Part shown: piece after piece, positions 10,550-19,782 of the stretch
Position numbering within the stretch: the first letter of the stretch is position 1
How the letters are laid out: every line of letters begins with the position of its first letter
Assembly (NCBI RefSeq): GCF_000236905.1
Contig: NC_016535.1
Coordinates: forward strand, 186,001-250,000
Reading direction: 5' to 3'
DNA: 64,000 bases
Source of the DNA: Tetrapisispora phaffii CBS 4417
Lineage: Eukaryota; Ascomycota; Saccharomycetes; Saccharomycetales; Saccharomycetaceae
Translations under genes and position numbers: made by a program
The notes under the pieces: generated by a model
Told to the model about the DNA's origin: nothing
What the model saw: the letters and a program-made list of their open reading frames with translations, nothing else
Database searches by the model: none

Positions 10550-12898
10550 TTATCTTCTTGGTGCTCGCATCCTCGCTAGTCGTCTTTGCATTGGATGGCC
10601 TTGACTCATTGATCCCATTCTTACTGATGACTGGTCATTAGTAGAAATTGCACTGGTGGACATACCGTTGAATCCAAAACCTGGGTTCGATGGAGTAGGC
10701 GATGGGGTGGAAGCTCCGAATATAGTGGCTGGGTTGGAAACTGCTGAATTGGCAAAGTTTAAGTTGATTGATGAGGATGGGTTAAATGCAGGTGGTGGTG
10801 GTTGTAGCCCGTTTGGTGCGTTGTAACTATTCATACCAAACATGTATGGGCCGCTATTAGTATTCATAGTAGCATTGCTGCCAAATGTGTTCATTCCACT
10901 CATTGCCGAACTAAAGGCAGTCGGACCAGCGGTTGAAGGAGTAGTGCTACCACCAAACTTAAACCCTTGACTTGGTGTGTTATTATTATTAGCAGCATTG
11001 GGTTGATTAGCAAATGCTGGAGCAGGTTGAGTATCCTTCTTCATAAAACTGAACGTAGAACCGCTGTTAGCGGCATTGGTTGTAATGTTGCTACCTCCTG
11101 ACAACAATGGGTTAGCAGGCTTGGTCAATAAAGGATTTATCACCGGATTTGCAGGCCCTGAACCAGTGTTGAAAGAAAATAGATTAGTCTTAGTGTCGGT
11201 GGAAAGTTCAGTAGGTGTCACAGTAGGTGTTGGTGTTGGAGTAGGTGTGCTCTTTGGTTTATCGAACGAAAAAGATGGTTTTGTAGATTTATTAGCTGTT
11301 GAATTTGCTAATGCGTTGCTTAAGTTAAATGAAAACACTGAATTTGGCTTGTCGACCCCAGTAGCTGCGTTGGTTTCTTCTTTTACCTTCGGTTCCGTAC
11401 CACCAAACTGGAAAGATGGCGCTGTGGTTGCAGTCTTTTCAGTTGAGTTTGTTGTACCAAAGGAAAACGATGGGGCTTTAGTTGCTTCTGTTGGCTTGGC
11501 ATCATTTTTTAATCCAAAAGAAAGTGAAGGCGGGGTTGATTTCACACCTGTATCTTTCTTGCCAAGCCCGAACGAGAAGGAAGGTTTTCCTGATTCTTCC
11601 TTGTCAGTTTCTGGTTTGGCACCAAAACTGAATGATGGCTTGGTATCATTTGGTGTAGAGGATAACAAGAAAGCCGGTTTTTTCAATGTATCTTCTTCTT
11701 CCTTCTTGACAATGGGCTCTGTTGGCTTACTTATGGCGCTGCCGAAGGTAAACGGTTTCTTAGCCAGCGGCTCTGCATTAGGTTCGTTAGAGGATGAACC
11801 AAACGAGAATTGTTTCGTCGGTTTTTGTTCTGTAGACGACTCTGAAGAAGCTGCAAATGGGAAACGTTTCTTTCTTGTTGGCTCATCCTCAGTATCTGCG
11901 TCATCGGCAAGTTTAGAAGTCAATGATTTTTCTGGGTTGAAGATCAAAGTGGAAGGTTTTCCCTCGAAAGTGACTTTCTTTTCCTCTGGTTCCTTATGAG
12001 AGTCAGATTTTGGTAAACCAAATGAAAACGCAGGTTTAGTGTCTGATTTCTGTTCCAAGGCCGGATGTTTTGTAGTCTCCGAAGTGAAGTTCCCAGTTTG
12101 CAATGCATTAGGAGACGGCAATTTGTCGTTTGTCTCAGATTCTTCCGCCGATGTAATAAAATCAAACCCGACTGTTGGTGTGACTTTCGGTTTTACAGAT
12201 GGCATTGTCGCTGAAGGGACATTGATCTTTATGCCTTGAGCTGAGTCTACCAGAGGGGCCGCAGCGGAGGCAATCCCATTGACCAACAGGTCTTTCTGCC
12301 CCTTTGACAACTGGGCGGTGGGGGCAGACGCCAGCGCAATGGCAGGCTTGAATTTTTTTACGTCCACTGTAACTGGCGACGACGGTTTGGCTGGGTGGGT
12401 TTGAATCGCCACGGGCACATCCTCGAGATCGTACTCGAAATCAGCAGACCACACGCCATTCTGCCGTCCTGGCTTGTTCTTCTTGCGAGTGCTCTTCAAC
12501 TGCACTTCCGCAACATTCTGAGAACCCTTGGCGCTGCGTCTGTCCACGGACAACGCCCTGACTTGACTGTACCGCTGCAACTGCCTCTCGCGCAACAACA
12601 TCAACCGCTGCAACGGCAGCAACGGCAACACCGGCGGCCTGGCCATGCTGCCATGGTTCCCATCCTGCTCGTACAGCACAACCGACGCCTCTGCTCCACC
12701 ACCGCTCTCCACACGTCTCTTCTTCGTCTGCTCCGGCCCACGGCCGTGTTCTTGCGTGTCTCCGGAAGACCCTTGGCGCCCACCCACAGCCCTATTAATC
12801 GGCATCTTGATGAAGTCCAGTATGGTCGACGAAATCGACCTCTTAGACGTCGTCCTCGAGTCCTCGACAGCTCTTCTCGCGACCTTAACTTCGGCCAT
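10550..12898 (-). CDS. NUP1: FG-nucleoporin Nup1
   Basis: A 782-residue nucleoporin of the nuclear basket, involved in import and karyopherin docking. Evidence: an N-terminal segment (SKRSISSTILDFIKMPI) followed by the Nup1-like PPVLPLLPLQRLMLLRERQ motif and VWSADFEYDL; then many spaced FxFG-type repeats (FSFG, FTFG, FQFG, SFGL) from about residue 290 on; and a basic C-terminal tail RRLARMRAPRR matching the family ending. It is shorter than S. cerevisiae Nup1 (1076). It sits beside KTR genes as in S. cerevisiae (YOR098C/YOR099W). The first third is clearly GC-richer than most of the window. Confidence 0.9.
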   Translation of the reverse strand: MAEVKVARRAVEDSRTTSKRSISSTILDFIKMPINRAVGGRQGSSGDTQEHGRGPEQTKKRRVESGGGAEASVVLYEQDGNHGSMARPPVLPLLPLQRLMLLRERQLQRYSQVRALSVDRRSAKGSQNVAEVQLKSTRKKNKPGRQNGVWSADFEYDLEDVPVAIQTHPAKPSSPVTVDVKKFKPAIALASAPTAQLSKGQKDLLVNGIASAAAPLVDSAQGIKINVPSATMPSVKPKVTPTVGFDFITSAEESETNDKLPSPNALQTGNFTSETTKHPALEQKSDTKPAFSFGLPKSDSHKEPEEKKVTFEGKPSTLIFNPEKSLTSKLADDADTEDEPTRKKRFPFAASSESSTEQKPTKQFSFGSSSNEPNAEPLAKKPFTFGSAISKPTEPIVKKEEEDTLKKPAFLLSSTPNDTKPSFSFGAKPETDKEESGKPSFSFGLGKKDTGVKSTPPSLSFGLKNDAKPTEATKAPSFSFGTTNSTEKTATTAPSFQFGGTEPKVKEETNAATGVDKPNSVFSFNLSNALANSTANKSTKPSFSFDKPKSTPTPTPTPTVTPTELSTDTKTNLFSFNTGSGPANPVINPLLTKPANPLLSGGSNITTNAANSGSTFSFMKKDTQPAPAFANQPNAANNNNTPSQGFKFGGSTTPSTAGPTAFSSAMSGMNTFGSNATMNTNSGPYMFGMNSYNAPNGLQPPPPAFNPSSSINLNFANSAVSNPATIFGASTPSPTPSNPGFGFNGMSTSAISTNDQSSVRMGSMSQGHPMQRRLARMRAPRR

Positions 12899-13449
12899 AT
12901 TTTAGTATCTCACTCGCTGTTTTCTCACGACACCTTGCAGTCATCACACCCATACCCCCCACTCACCAGACCCACCACCCCCCACTCTTATAGCCCTCGC
13001 CAGCCTCCTCATCCCTGTACTCAACCGACACCACAGCCTCTCGCAACTGGCCATTGCTGGTGCCGGTGCTGCATATTCACAATTTGCAGGTTGTGCTAAC
13101 CCAAATGTCCACTGTGGGAAAGCCGGCCGGCCGGGCAACCGCGAGGGCTCAGAACAACACGACGTGTTAACAAAGCAGCAGCCGATTAAAGGTCAACTCG
13201 ACATTGAACTGAACTGAACTGAATGGAACTGAATGGAACTGGCCATTGTGTGGGTGTGTTGCGTTGGAGTTGCTTGGGGTATAAGTTGGGGTGTTCAGTT
13301 GTTGAGTTGGTAGTGTGTGGTTCAGAAGAGTTGGCTGACTAGCAAGAGCGGAAAGGAGCACTGTTTCGATCGCGATAACGAATTAGTTTCTGTGTGGTTG
13401 TGTGCAGTTGTGGATATATTTCTGTTTTATTGTTTGTGTGAATAGAGTC
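12899..13449. other. Divergent intergenic region between NUP1 and the KTR-like gene
   Basis: 551 bases serving as promoter for both genes. The NUP1-proximal half is unusually GC- and CCACC-rich. A short tandem array of GAACTGAACT and GAATGGAACT units lies at about 13206-13240. No RNA gene or confident factor site recognised. Confidence 0.5.
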
Positions 13450-14700
13450 ATGGATTATAAGAGGATGTTGTACCCGGCTGGCAACAGTAGAGAGGGCACG
13501 TATAAGTTCTTTTGCGGTGTGGGTGTGATGATGCTTTTGATTTACGTTTTAATTGACAACCTGCCAGCGTTGGTGCGCAGGGACGATGCTGGTGTTGGGC
13601 ACTATTCGCATTATTTTGGCAAATCGTTCTATTCTTCCCACGATGACGACGATGAGCCGGAGTATGTTTATCCAGGTAGAGTCAAGTACAACTACTACGA
13701 CGGTCCTAAAGAAGACGCTTGTCTGGTCATGGTTACTAAAAACGAGGAATTGTACGACGTTCTGTTGACTGTGAAAAATGTGGAGGACAGGTTCAACCTG
13801 AAGTACAATTACGATTGGGTGTTTGTTAACAACATTCCGTTCTCTGAGGACTTCAAGTTCGTCATTGGGGAGATGGTCACCGGCAAAGTTTATTTCTCGA
13901 CGATTCCAAACAAGCACTGGGATGTTCCTGCTGCTGTCGACAAGAAGAAGGCGTTGGACGCAAGAGTCCAACAGGTGTCTGCACAGGTCTCCAGGGCCGG
14001 GCAGCTGAAGTTGAGACAGCTGTGGAGATACATGTCTGGCTACTTCCACTGGGACCCTGTCTTTGACCAATACAAGTACTACTGGATTATTGAGCCAGAC
14101 ATGAAGTTGACCTGCGATGTCAACTACGACGTGTTCAAGTTCATGAAGGACAACAACAAGCAGTACGGCTTCTTTCACTCTAGGAAGACGCAGACCGCCG
14201 CAGTGAAGTCCCTGTGGCCAGCAGTCACTGAGTTCATGAGCGCCAATCCAGAAATGCTGGCCCAAGACAATATGCTAAGATTCATCAGTGACGATGAAGG
14301 CAAGTCGTACAACATGTGTGGCTTCGAATCGAGCATCGAGATCGGCTCTTTCGAATTCTTCAGGTCGAAGGAGTACCAGGTCCTTTTCCAGAACCTGGAC
14401 GCCCGAAACGGTTGGTTTTACGAGAGATGGACCGCCAGTGACTTCAGAGCAGTAGCCGCCTCGTTGCTGTTGAACAAGGATCAGCTGCACCATTTCGGTG
14501 ACTTCGGTTACAACCACAAATTGAGCAAGTACACTATGGAAGCTGTGTGTCCGTTGGACAAGCAAATGAGACTGGAAAACAAATGTGCATGCAACGCCTA
14601 CAACGCCATGTCATGGACGTCCAACTCCTGTCTACCTAAATTCTACGACATCCAAGAAAGAATCAAGCCAGACAGATGGAAAGGTATGCAAGCTATTTAG
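13450..14700 (+). CDS. Diverged KTR/MNT1-family mannosyltransferase paralog
   Basis: 416 residues; ATG at 13450 (upstream frame starts only at GTG). A type II membrane layout is visible: short cytosolic tail, hydrophobic anchor at about residues 19-37, then a lumenal GT15 domain with NVEDRFN, YDWVFVNN, YYWIIEPDMKLTCDVNYDVFKFM (in pieces), FISDDEGKSYN and WFYERW. Such enzymes add alpha-1,2-mannose to O- and N-glycans in the Golgi. Oddities compared with the KTR1 gene just downstream: ERWGDAPVHS is ERWTASDFRA (residues 325-334), CHFWSNFEIG is CGFESSIEIG, and the SYRHMCR stretch is LRQLWRY. It is GC-richer than neighbouring genes. Family membership is firm; activity and ortholog identity are open. 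Confidence 0.85.
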   Translation: MDYKRMLYPAGNSREGTYKFFCGVGVMMLLIYVLIDNLPALVRRDDAGVGHYSHYFGKSFYSSHDDDDEPEYVYPGRVKYNYYDGPKEDACLVMVTKNEELYDVLLTVKNVEDRFNLKYNYDWVFVNNIPFSEDFKFVIGEMVTGKVYFSTIPNKHWDVPAAVDKKKALDARVQQVSAQVSRAGQLKLRQLWRYMSGYFHWDPVFDQYKYYWIIEPDMKLTCDVNYDVFKFMKDNNKQYGFFHSRKTQTAAVKSLWPAVTEFMSANPEMLAQDNMLRFISDDEGKSYNMCGFESSIEIGSFEFFRSKEYQVLFQNLDARNGWFYERWTASDFRAVAASLLLNKDQLHHFGDFGYNHKLSKYTMEAVCPLDKQMRLENKCACNAYNAMSWTSNSCLPKFYDIQERIKPDRWKGMQAI

Positions 14701-15278
14701 ACGTACCCTTTCTAGCACATACACACATGAACTTAAATAAATAGATGTAACATATATACGTGTCATTAAAATAGAGACCGCTTTTACCTTGCCTTGGTGG
14801 CAGCAGGCACTTCGCTAATCGATGTTTTCAGACTAAGAAACACAGTAAGTGAATAAATATCTGAATCTATCAATCGCCAATGGTCAATGGTCACTCGCCA
14901 ATCGCCAATGCACCAGCAATGCCACTGCCAACCGGCCATGACTTCGAGTCGCATAGCTGCTGCTTCAGACACAGTGTCCGTTACCCGGATCTGGCCATTA
15001 CGGCTACCCAAAGCCAACGGACATGGAGAATTGAAAGATGTTTACGTTGTTCTTTTGCAATCAAGCAAGACCCTAGGTCGTAAAATGAATGATAGTTGAG
15101 TCAATGGTAGCAATGCGTTCAATGATCCCTTGATTGATGATTAGATAGTTTTTATAATCAGTGTTTCAATGGTTGTGTAGTTCTATTTTGTTTGGGATCG
15201 GTTTGGTTCATAAGAAAAATTCCCCCCAGAGACGGACAGTTTTGTATACATACCCATACCCACACATTCTTTTCACTT
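14701..15278. other. Intergenic between the two KTR genes, with TCGCCAAT repeats
   Basis: 578 bases. TCGCCAAT occurs three times at 14874-14881, 14895-14902 and 14902-14909, with two further CAATGG steps between. CCAAT is the core of the Hap2/3/4/5 site, but function here is a guess. Otherwise only short open frames on both strands with no recognisable product. Confidence 0.5.
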
Positions 15279-16499
15279 ATGTTGCCAAAGGAAAAGAGCA
15301 AGTATAAGAAGAACGGGAACGATCTGGCGTTCTTGTTCTTCCGTCATTCCCGAGTGATTGGGGCAGTTATGGTTGTCTTGTTCACTTTGTTCATGGTTTT
15401 TGAGAAAAAAGACGATTTCACAAGTGCTTCTTATGTCTTACCTTCTTTCGAGGGCAAGTCGTACATGGACAGAGGAGATTATATCTATTCATCAAGAGTT
15501 GGGTCCACTTCTGGAAAGACTTCCAGAGTCAAAGCCGCAATGGTTGTCCTGGTTAGAGACAAAGATCTGTACAGTTTGGTCGATGCCATTAAGCAAGTCG
15601 AAGACCGCTTTAATAAGAACTTCAATTATGATTGGGTCTTCCTGAGCGAAGCTCTGTTCTCTGATGATTTTAAGGAAGTCACTACTGCTTTGGTCAGTGG
15701 TAAAACCAAATACGGTTTGATTCCGGAGTCGCAATGGTCATACCCAGAATGGATCGATCAAAAAAGAGCAGCCGCAGTCAGAGAAGAAATGAGAAAAGCT
15801 GAGATTATTTTCGGTGATATGGAATCATATAGACACATGTGTAGATACGAAAGTGGTTTCTTCTACAGACATCCTGAATTGGAAGAATACGATTATTACT
15901 GGCGTATCGAACCGGATATCAAGTTGCATTGTGATATCAACTACGATATCTTCAGATTCATGAAAGATAACGGTAAGAAATATGGTTTCACAATCTCCAT
16001 CCATGAGTACGTGTCTACTATCATGACTCTATGGAACACCACAAAGGAGTTCATGGCGGAACACCCGGAGCATATCCACGAAAATAACATGCTGGACTTC
16101 ATTAGTGATGACGGTGGTGAATCTTACAACAACTGTCATTTCTGGTCGAATTTCGAAATCGGTGATTTGAATTTCTGGAGAGGCGAGGCTTACTCTGCTT
16201 ACTTCGATCATCTGGATAAAGCAGGTGGATTTTTTTACGAGAGATGGGGTGATGCTCCAGTCCATTCCATCGCTGCTGCGTTACTATTAGACCGTAATGA
16301 AATCCATCATTTCAATGATTTAGGTTACTTCCACAACCCATTCCACCAATGTCCAATCGACGACGTCGTCAGGTTCGAAAATAGATGCGGTTGTGACCCA
16401 GCATTAGATTTCACATGGAAGGACTTCTCATGTGGTGTCCAATTCTATACTGTGAATGAATTGAAAAAACCAGACGGTTGGGTAGGTCATGTCGGTTAG
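15279..16499 (+). CDS. KTR1: Alpha-1,2-mannosyltransferase Ktr1
   Basis: 406 residues from the ATG at 15279. Ktr1 is a Golgi type II membrane enzyme extending O-linked and N-linked mannose chains. A signal anchor lies at about residues 26-41; the catalytic GT15 domain follows with RDKDLYSLVDAIKQVEDRFN, YDWVFLSEALF, SYRHMCRYESGFFYRH, YYWRIEPDIKLHCDINYDIF (in parts), YNNCHFWSNFEIGDLNFW and FFYERWGDAPVHSIAAALLL. All canonical family blocks are intact, unlike the upstream copy. NUP1 and PHO23 nearby agree with YOR099W synteny. The frame extends 29 codons upstream only to a TTG and would disrupt the short cytosolic tail. Confidence 0.93.
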   Translation: MLPKEKSKYKKNGNDLAFLFFRHSRVIGAVMVVLFTLFMVFEKKDDFTSASYVLPSFEGKSYMDRGDYIYSSRVGSTSGKTSRVKAAMVVLVRDKDLYSLVDAIKQVEDRFNKNFNYDWVFLSEALFSDDFKEVTTALVSGKTKYGLIPESQWSYPEWIDQKRAAAVREEMRKAEIIFGDMESYRHMCRYESGFFYRHPELEEYDYYWRIEPDIKLHCDINYDIFRFMKDNGKKYGFTISIHEYVSTIMTLWNTTKEFMAEHPEHIHENNMLDFISDDGGESYNNCHFWSNFEIGDLNFWRGEAYSAYFDHLDKAGGFFYERWGDAPVHSIAAALLLDRNEIHHFNDLGYFHNPFHQCPIDDVVRFENRCGCDPALDFTWKDFSCGVQFYTVNELKKPDGWVGHVG

Positions 16500-16927
16500 C
16501 TTTTTGTACATATATATAAAGATGTTCTGCCAAAAATAAAGAATCAAACACCCCCTTCAATACTTTTCTGTTATTTAAAAAGTTAATTTTGTAATTATAA
16601 TAAATAATTCTACTTATTAATCAGACAACCTAGTCAAATATTTAGCTTGACTATTACATAGTTCTTCTTAGCTTAACCTTTCAAATTGATCATTAAATGA
16701 CTTTTTCACTGTGAAGCCTTTAACGGTTTTGCAAGAAAGCTTTAATTTGAAAAATAAAATCAGCTACAATATAATTTATCTCAAGGTACAATTATTTAAA
16801 AGTTTATTGATGTATAATACAATATGTTGAGGATTTAAGGATTCTTGGTGCTGAGATACTCAAGGAGACGATAAGATCATTGCGAAGGTAGATTAGTTAT
16901 TTTACTTTGAATTACAAGAGAAGAAAG
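16500..16927. other. Intergenic: PHO23 promoter
   Basis: 428 bases, AT-rich. No RNA gene, no confident regulatory motif seen. Confidence 0.45.
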
Positions 16928-17857
16928 ATGAGCACACCAGCAAATTTATTTCCAGGTTTAAGTGATATATCCGATGTCTTGGAGGAATATCCGATTGAGA
17001 CGTCCAGATATTTGACATTGCTACATGAGATAGATGCAAAATGTATCCACGCTTTACCTTTCCTGAATGAGCAAATCCAAGAGTTCGTCAAGTTCACTGG
17101 AAAGAATTCTAAAATACCTCCAAAGGAGTCATCCCACCCAGAAAATAAGTTAGAAAATTTGATTAATATTAACAGACTCTTTGAAGAACTTATACCCTCG
17201 CTGGAAGAAAAAATGTATGTGTCTTCAATCATGTTGAAATCGATGGAAGAGTTGACTACTAGATTGGAGCTAGGATATGAAGTGGCATTGAAGAATGAAG
17301 AGATCCCTGAAAAATTAAGGATTGGTGTCAATAATCATCCTGCAATGCATTTACATCATGAGTTAATGAAAAAAATTGAAACGGCAAAGACTGGCACTTC
17401 TCATAAATCTGCACAAAGCTCCAAAAGTGAATTAAGAAGGGAAGCCATGGCCGCAAGCAAAAAACAGCATGAGACTAAAGATAAGAGTAGTAAAAACGAA
17501 AAGACAGCAGCCACATCAACAATTCCTGCCGCTGGAGTTACAGACTCAGCAACAGCAACCTCGGGAAGAAAAAATGGAAACCACAATAATACAGGCCATG
17601 AATCCAAGAAACGTAAAACTAATAAAGACAAAAATAACAGTACTCATCCAGGGGTCGTAGCGCCAAAACCAAAAGTCAACGAATATGGCGAACCATTATA
17701 TTGCTATTGCAATAGGATAGCATTCGGAGAAATGGTGGGTTGCGACGGTGCTAATTGTGAACTAGAATGGTTCCATCTACCGTGCATTGGATTAACAACG
17801 TTACCAAGAGGGAAATGGTATTGCAATGACTGCAAAAAGACAAAGAAAAACAATTAG
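16928..17857 (+). CDS. PHO23: PHD/ING protein Pho23, Rpd3L histone deacetylase subunit
   Basis: 309 residues beginning MSTPANLFPGLSDISDVLEE, the typical Pho23 start; the seven codons upstream begin at TTG. Pho23 is the ING-family subunit of the large Rpd3 histone deacetylase complex and reads H3K4 methylation. Domains: ING N-terminal helical domain at about residues 8-105, basic low-complexity linker rich in Lys/Ser/Thr, then a C4HC3 PHD finger at about residues 258-303 (YCYCNRIAFGEMVGCDG, CELEWFHLPC, WYCNDC). S. cerevisiae Pho23 is 330 residues. PHO23 (YNL097C) belongs to the same ancestral track as RHO2 and NST1. Confidence 0.93.
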   Translation: MSTPANLFPGLSDISDVLEEYPIETSRYLTLLHEIDAKCIHALPFLNEQIQEFVKFTGKNSKIPPKESSHPENKLENLININRLFEELIPSLEEKMYVSSIMLKSMEELTTRLELGYEVALKNEEIPEKLRIGVNNHPAMHLHHELMKKIETAKTGTSHKSAQSSKSELRREAMAASKKQHETKDKSSKNEKTAATSTIPAAGVTDSATATSGRKNGNHNNTGHESKKRKTNKDKNNSTHPGVVAPKPKVNEYGEPLYCYCNRIAFGEMVGCDGANCELEWFHLPCIGLTTLPRGKWYCNDCKKTKKNN

Positions 17858-18307
17858 TATACATTTAACGATATATATATCTGTCTATCGACATATCTAA
17901 AGGAAAAGGAAATTTACGTACACAGGTAAGAAATGTATCTATACATCTATATAACATTCATCTAATTTAAGTAACTAAACCGTCGTTACAGTCTTCAGAT
18001 CAGAGAACTGAAAGGTTACAAATAAGCTCATCGCCATAATAAACCTTTACGCTCTCACACGATATTGAAAATAATTTGCATAGTGAAAAATTTTGAAACT
18101 GGACAACGATGAGTAACATTTATTAATTGTAGTTGTTGTATAATTGTAATTAGGTTTGTCATATGATTATGTTATGATTGTTTGAGTAGTTGATTTATTT
18201 AGATCTATTTCAAGGTTTTTTTTCATGTGTACCAATCGTATAGCAAGTTCCTAATAGTGGGTTTTTATCGAGAAACGCAAAGTTGTTTGTTTTGAAATTA
18301 TTACACG
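17858..18307. other. Intergenic: WRS1 promoter
   Basis: 450 bases downstream of PHO23. The main content is a ribosome-biogenesis-type motif set described separately at 18027-18113. Nothing else recognised. Confidence 0.5.
18027..18113. promoter_or_regulatory. PAC and RRPE motifs upstream of WRS1
   Basis: CTCATCGC at 18027-18034 is an exact reverse complement of the PAC element GCGATGAG. TGAAAAATTTTGA at 18084-18096 contains the RRPE core AAAAATTTT. A further CGATGAG lies at 18107-18113. In yeasts, PAC (Dot6/Tod6) and RRPE (Stb3) pairs mark genes of the ribosome and rRNA biosynthesis regulon. The nearest plus-strand gene is WRS1, about 195 bases downstream. Function is inferred from consensus match only. 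Confidence 0.6.
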
Positions 18308-19600
18308 ATGAGTGCTCAAGATGTTGAACAAGTAGCTCAAGATGTCAGCAAATTGAATGCTACTGAGGCCAAGAAGGAACAAGTCGTCACTCCATGGGAT
18401 GTCGAAGGTGCTGTCGATGAACAAGGTAATGCCCAAGAAATTGATTACGAGAAACTGGTTAAACAATTCGGTACCAAAGCTATCAATCAAGAGACTTTAG
18501 ATAGATTTGAAAGAGTCACTGGTCAAAAACCACATCATTTCATGCGCAAAGGTCTATTCTTCAGCGAACGTGACTTCTCCCAAATTTTGGATCTATATGA
18601 ACAAGGTAAACCATTTTTCTTGTATACAGGTAGAGGTCCATCAAGTGATTCAGTTCATATGGGTCATATGATTCCATTCTTATTCACTAAATGGTTACAA
18701 GAAGTTTTTGATGTTCCATTAGTCATTGAATTGACTGATGATGAGAAATTCTTGTTTAAACAAAAATTAACCATTAAGGATGTTAAAGGTTTTGCCCGTG
18801 AAAATGCTAAGGATATCATTGCTGTTGGTTTCAATCCTGAGAACACTTTTATCTTCTCAGATCTGTCATACATGGGTGGTGGTTTCTACGAAACTGTTGT
18901 TCGTGTCTCAAGACAAATCACAGGTTCCACCGCTAAAGCTGTCTTCGGTTTCAATGACTCTGATTGTATTGGTAAGTTCCATTTTGCATCCATCCAAATT
19001 GCTTCTGCCTTCCCAAGTTCCTTCCCTGAAGTTTTGGGTTTACCAGATAAAACACAATGTTTGATTCCTTGTGCTATTGATCAAGATCCATATTTCAGAG
19101 TTTGTAGAGATGTTGCGCAAAAATTGAAATTCACTAAACCAGCTTTGTTACATGCCAAATTTTTCCCAGCTTTACAAGGTTCTTCAACCAAAATGTCGGC
19201 ATCTGATGAAAATAGTGCTATTTTTTTAACTGATACAGCCAAACAGATCCAAAAGAAGATCAACAAGCATGCTTTCAGTGGTGGTCAAGGTACAATGGAG
19301 TTGCATAGAGAGCTTGGTGGTAATCCAGATGTGGATGTTGCTTTCCAATATTTGTCATTTTTTAAGGATGATGATGAATTCCTAAAGAAAACTGCTGATT
19401 CGTACAGAAGTGGTGAATTACTTTCTGGTGAAATGAAGAAGTTATGTATTGAGACTTTACAAGAATTTGTTAAGAATTATCAAGAACGTAGAAGTCAAGT
19501 CACTGATGAAGTTTTAGAAAAGTTTATGAGACCACACAAATTGGTTTGGGGTCAAAAGGAGAGATTGGTGCCTATCAAGCCAAAGGAACCAAAGAAATAA
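18308..19600 (+). CDS. WRS1: Cytoplasmic tryptophanyl-tRNA synthetase
   Basis: 430 residues. It charges tRNA-Trp with tryptophan in the cytosol. Class I synthetase signatures are visible: the HIGH-type motif HMGHM within SSDSVHMGHMIPF at about residues 115-128, and KMSAS near residue 296. Strong eukaryotic TrpRS blocks include KPHHFMRKGLFFSERDF, GKPFFLYTGRGPSSD, LVIELTDDEKFLFK, GFNDSDCIGKFHFAS and CAIDQDPYFRVCRDVA. Length matches S. cerevisiae Wrs1 (432). ATG at 18308. Codons are strongly biased to favoured ones, as expected for an abundant enzyme. Confidence 0.97.
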   Translation: MSAQDVEQVAQDVSKLNATEAKKEQVVTPWDVEGAVDEQGNAQEIDYEKLVKQFGTKAINQETLDRFERVTGQKPHHFMRKGLFFSERDFSQILDLYEQGKPFFLYTGRGPSSDSVHMGHMIPFLFTKWLQEVFDVPLVIELTDDEKFLFKQKLTIKDVKGFARENAKDIIAVGFNPENTFIFSDLSYMGGGFYETVVRVSRQITGSTAKAVFGFNDSDCIGKFHFASIQIASAFPSSFPEVLGLPDKTQCLIPCAIDQDPYFRVCRDVAQKLKFTKPALLHAKFFPALQGSSTKMSASDENSAIFLTDTAKQIQKKINKHAFSGGQGTMELHRELGGNPDVDVAFQYLSFFKDDDEFLKKTADSYRSGELLSGEMKKLCIETLQEFVKNYQERRSQVTDEVLEKFMRPHKLVWGQKERLVPIKPKEPKK

Positions 19601-19782
19601 GTATATAGATGTTTGTAATATAAAATAAAGTACAATACGACTAATAGAATTTTGAATAGTATCCTTTCAATGTGGGCGTGCGTATTTATTGATAGATATT
19701 TGAATAAAGCTTGTCATAAAATCGTTCGCTGTTTATAAAAGGTCTAGTATTATGATTGATTATATAATATTTGTTAATTTAA

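Noticed and set aside
11076..11999. 307-codon open frame antisense to NUP1
   Set aside because: Antisense shadow of FxFG and Thr/Pro repeats in NUP1; composition mirrors the repeats and nothing matches a family.
12395..13099. 234-codon plus-strand frame opposite the NUP1 start
   Set aside because: GC-rich shadow of NUP1 running through its promoter; Arg/His/Pro-rich with no domain.
13549..14265. 238-codon frame antisense to the KTR-like gene
   Set aside because: Shadow created by GC-biased codons in the real gene; no domain.
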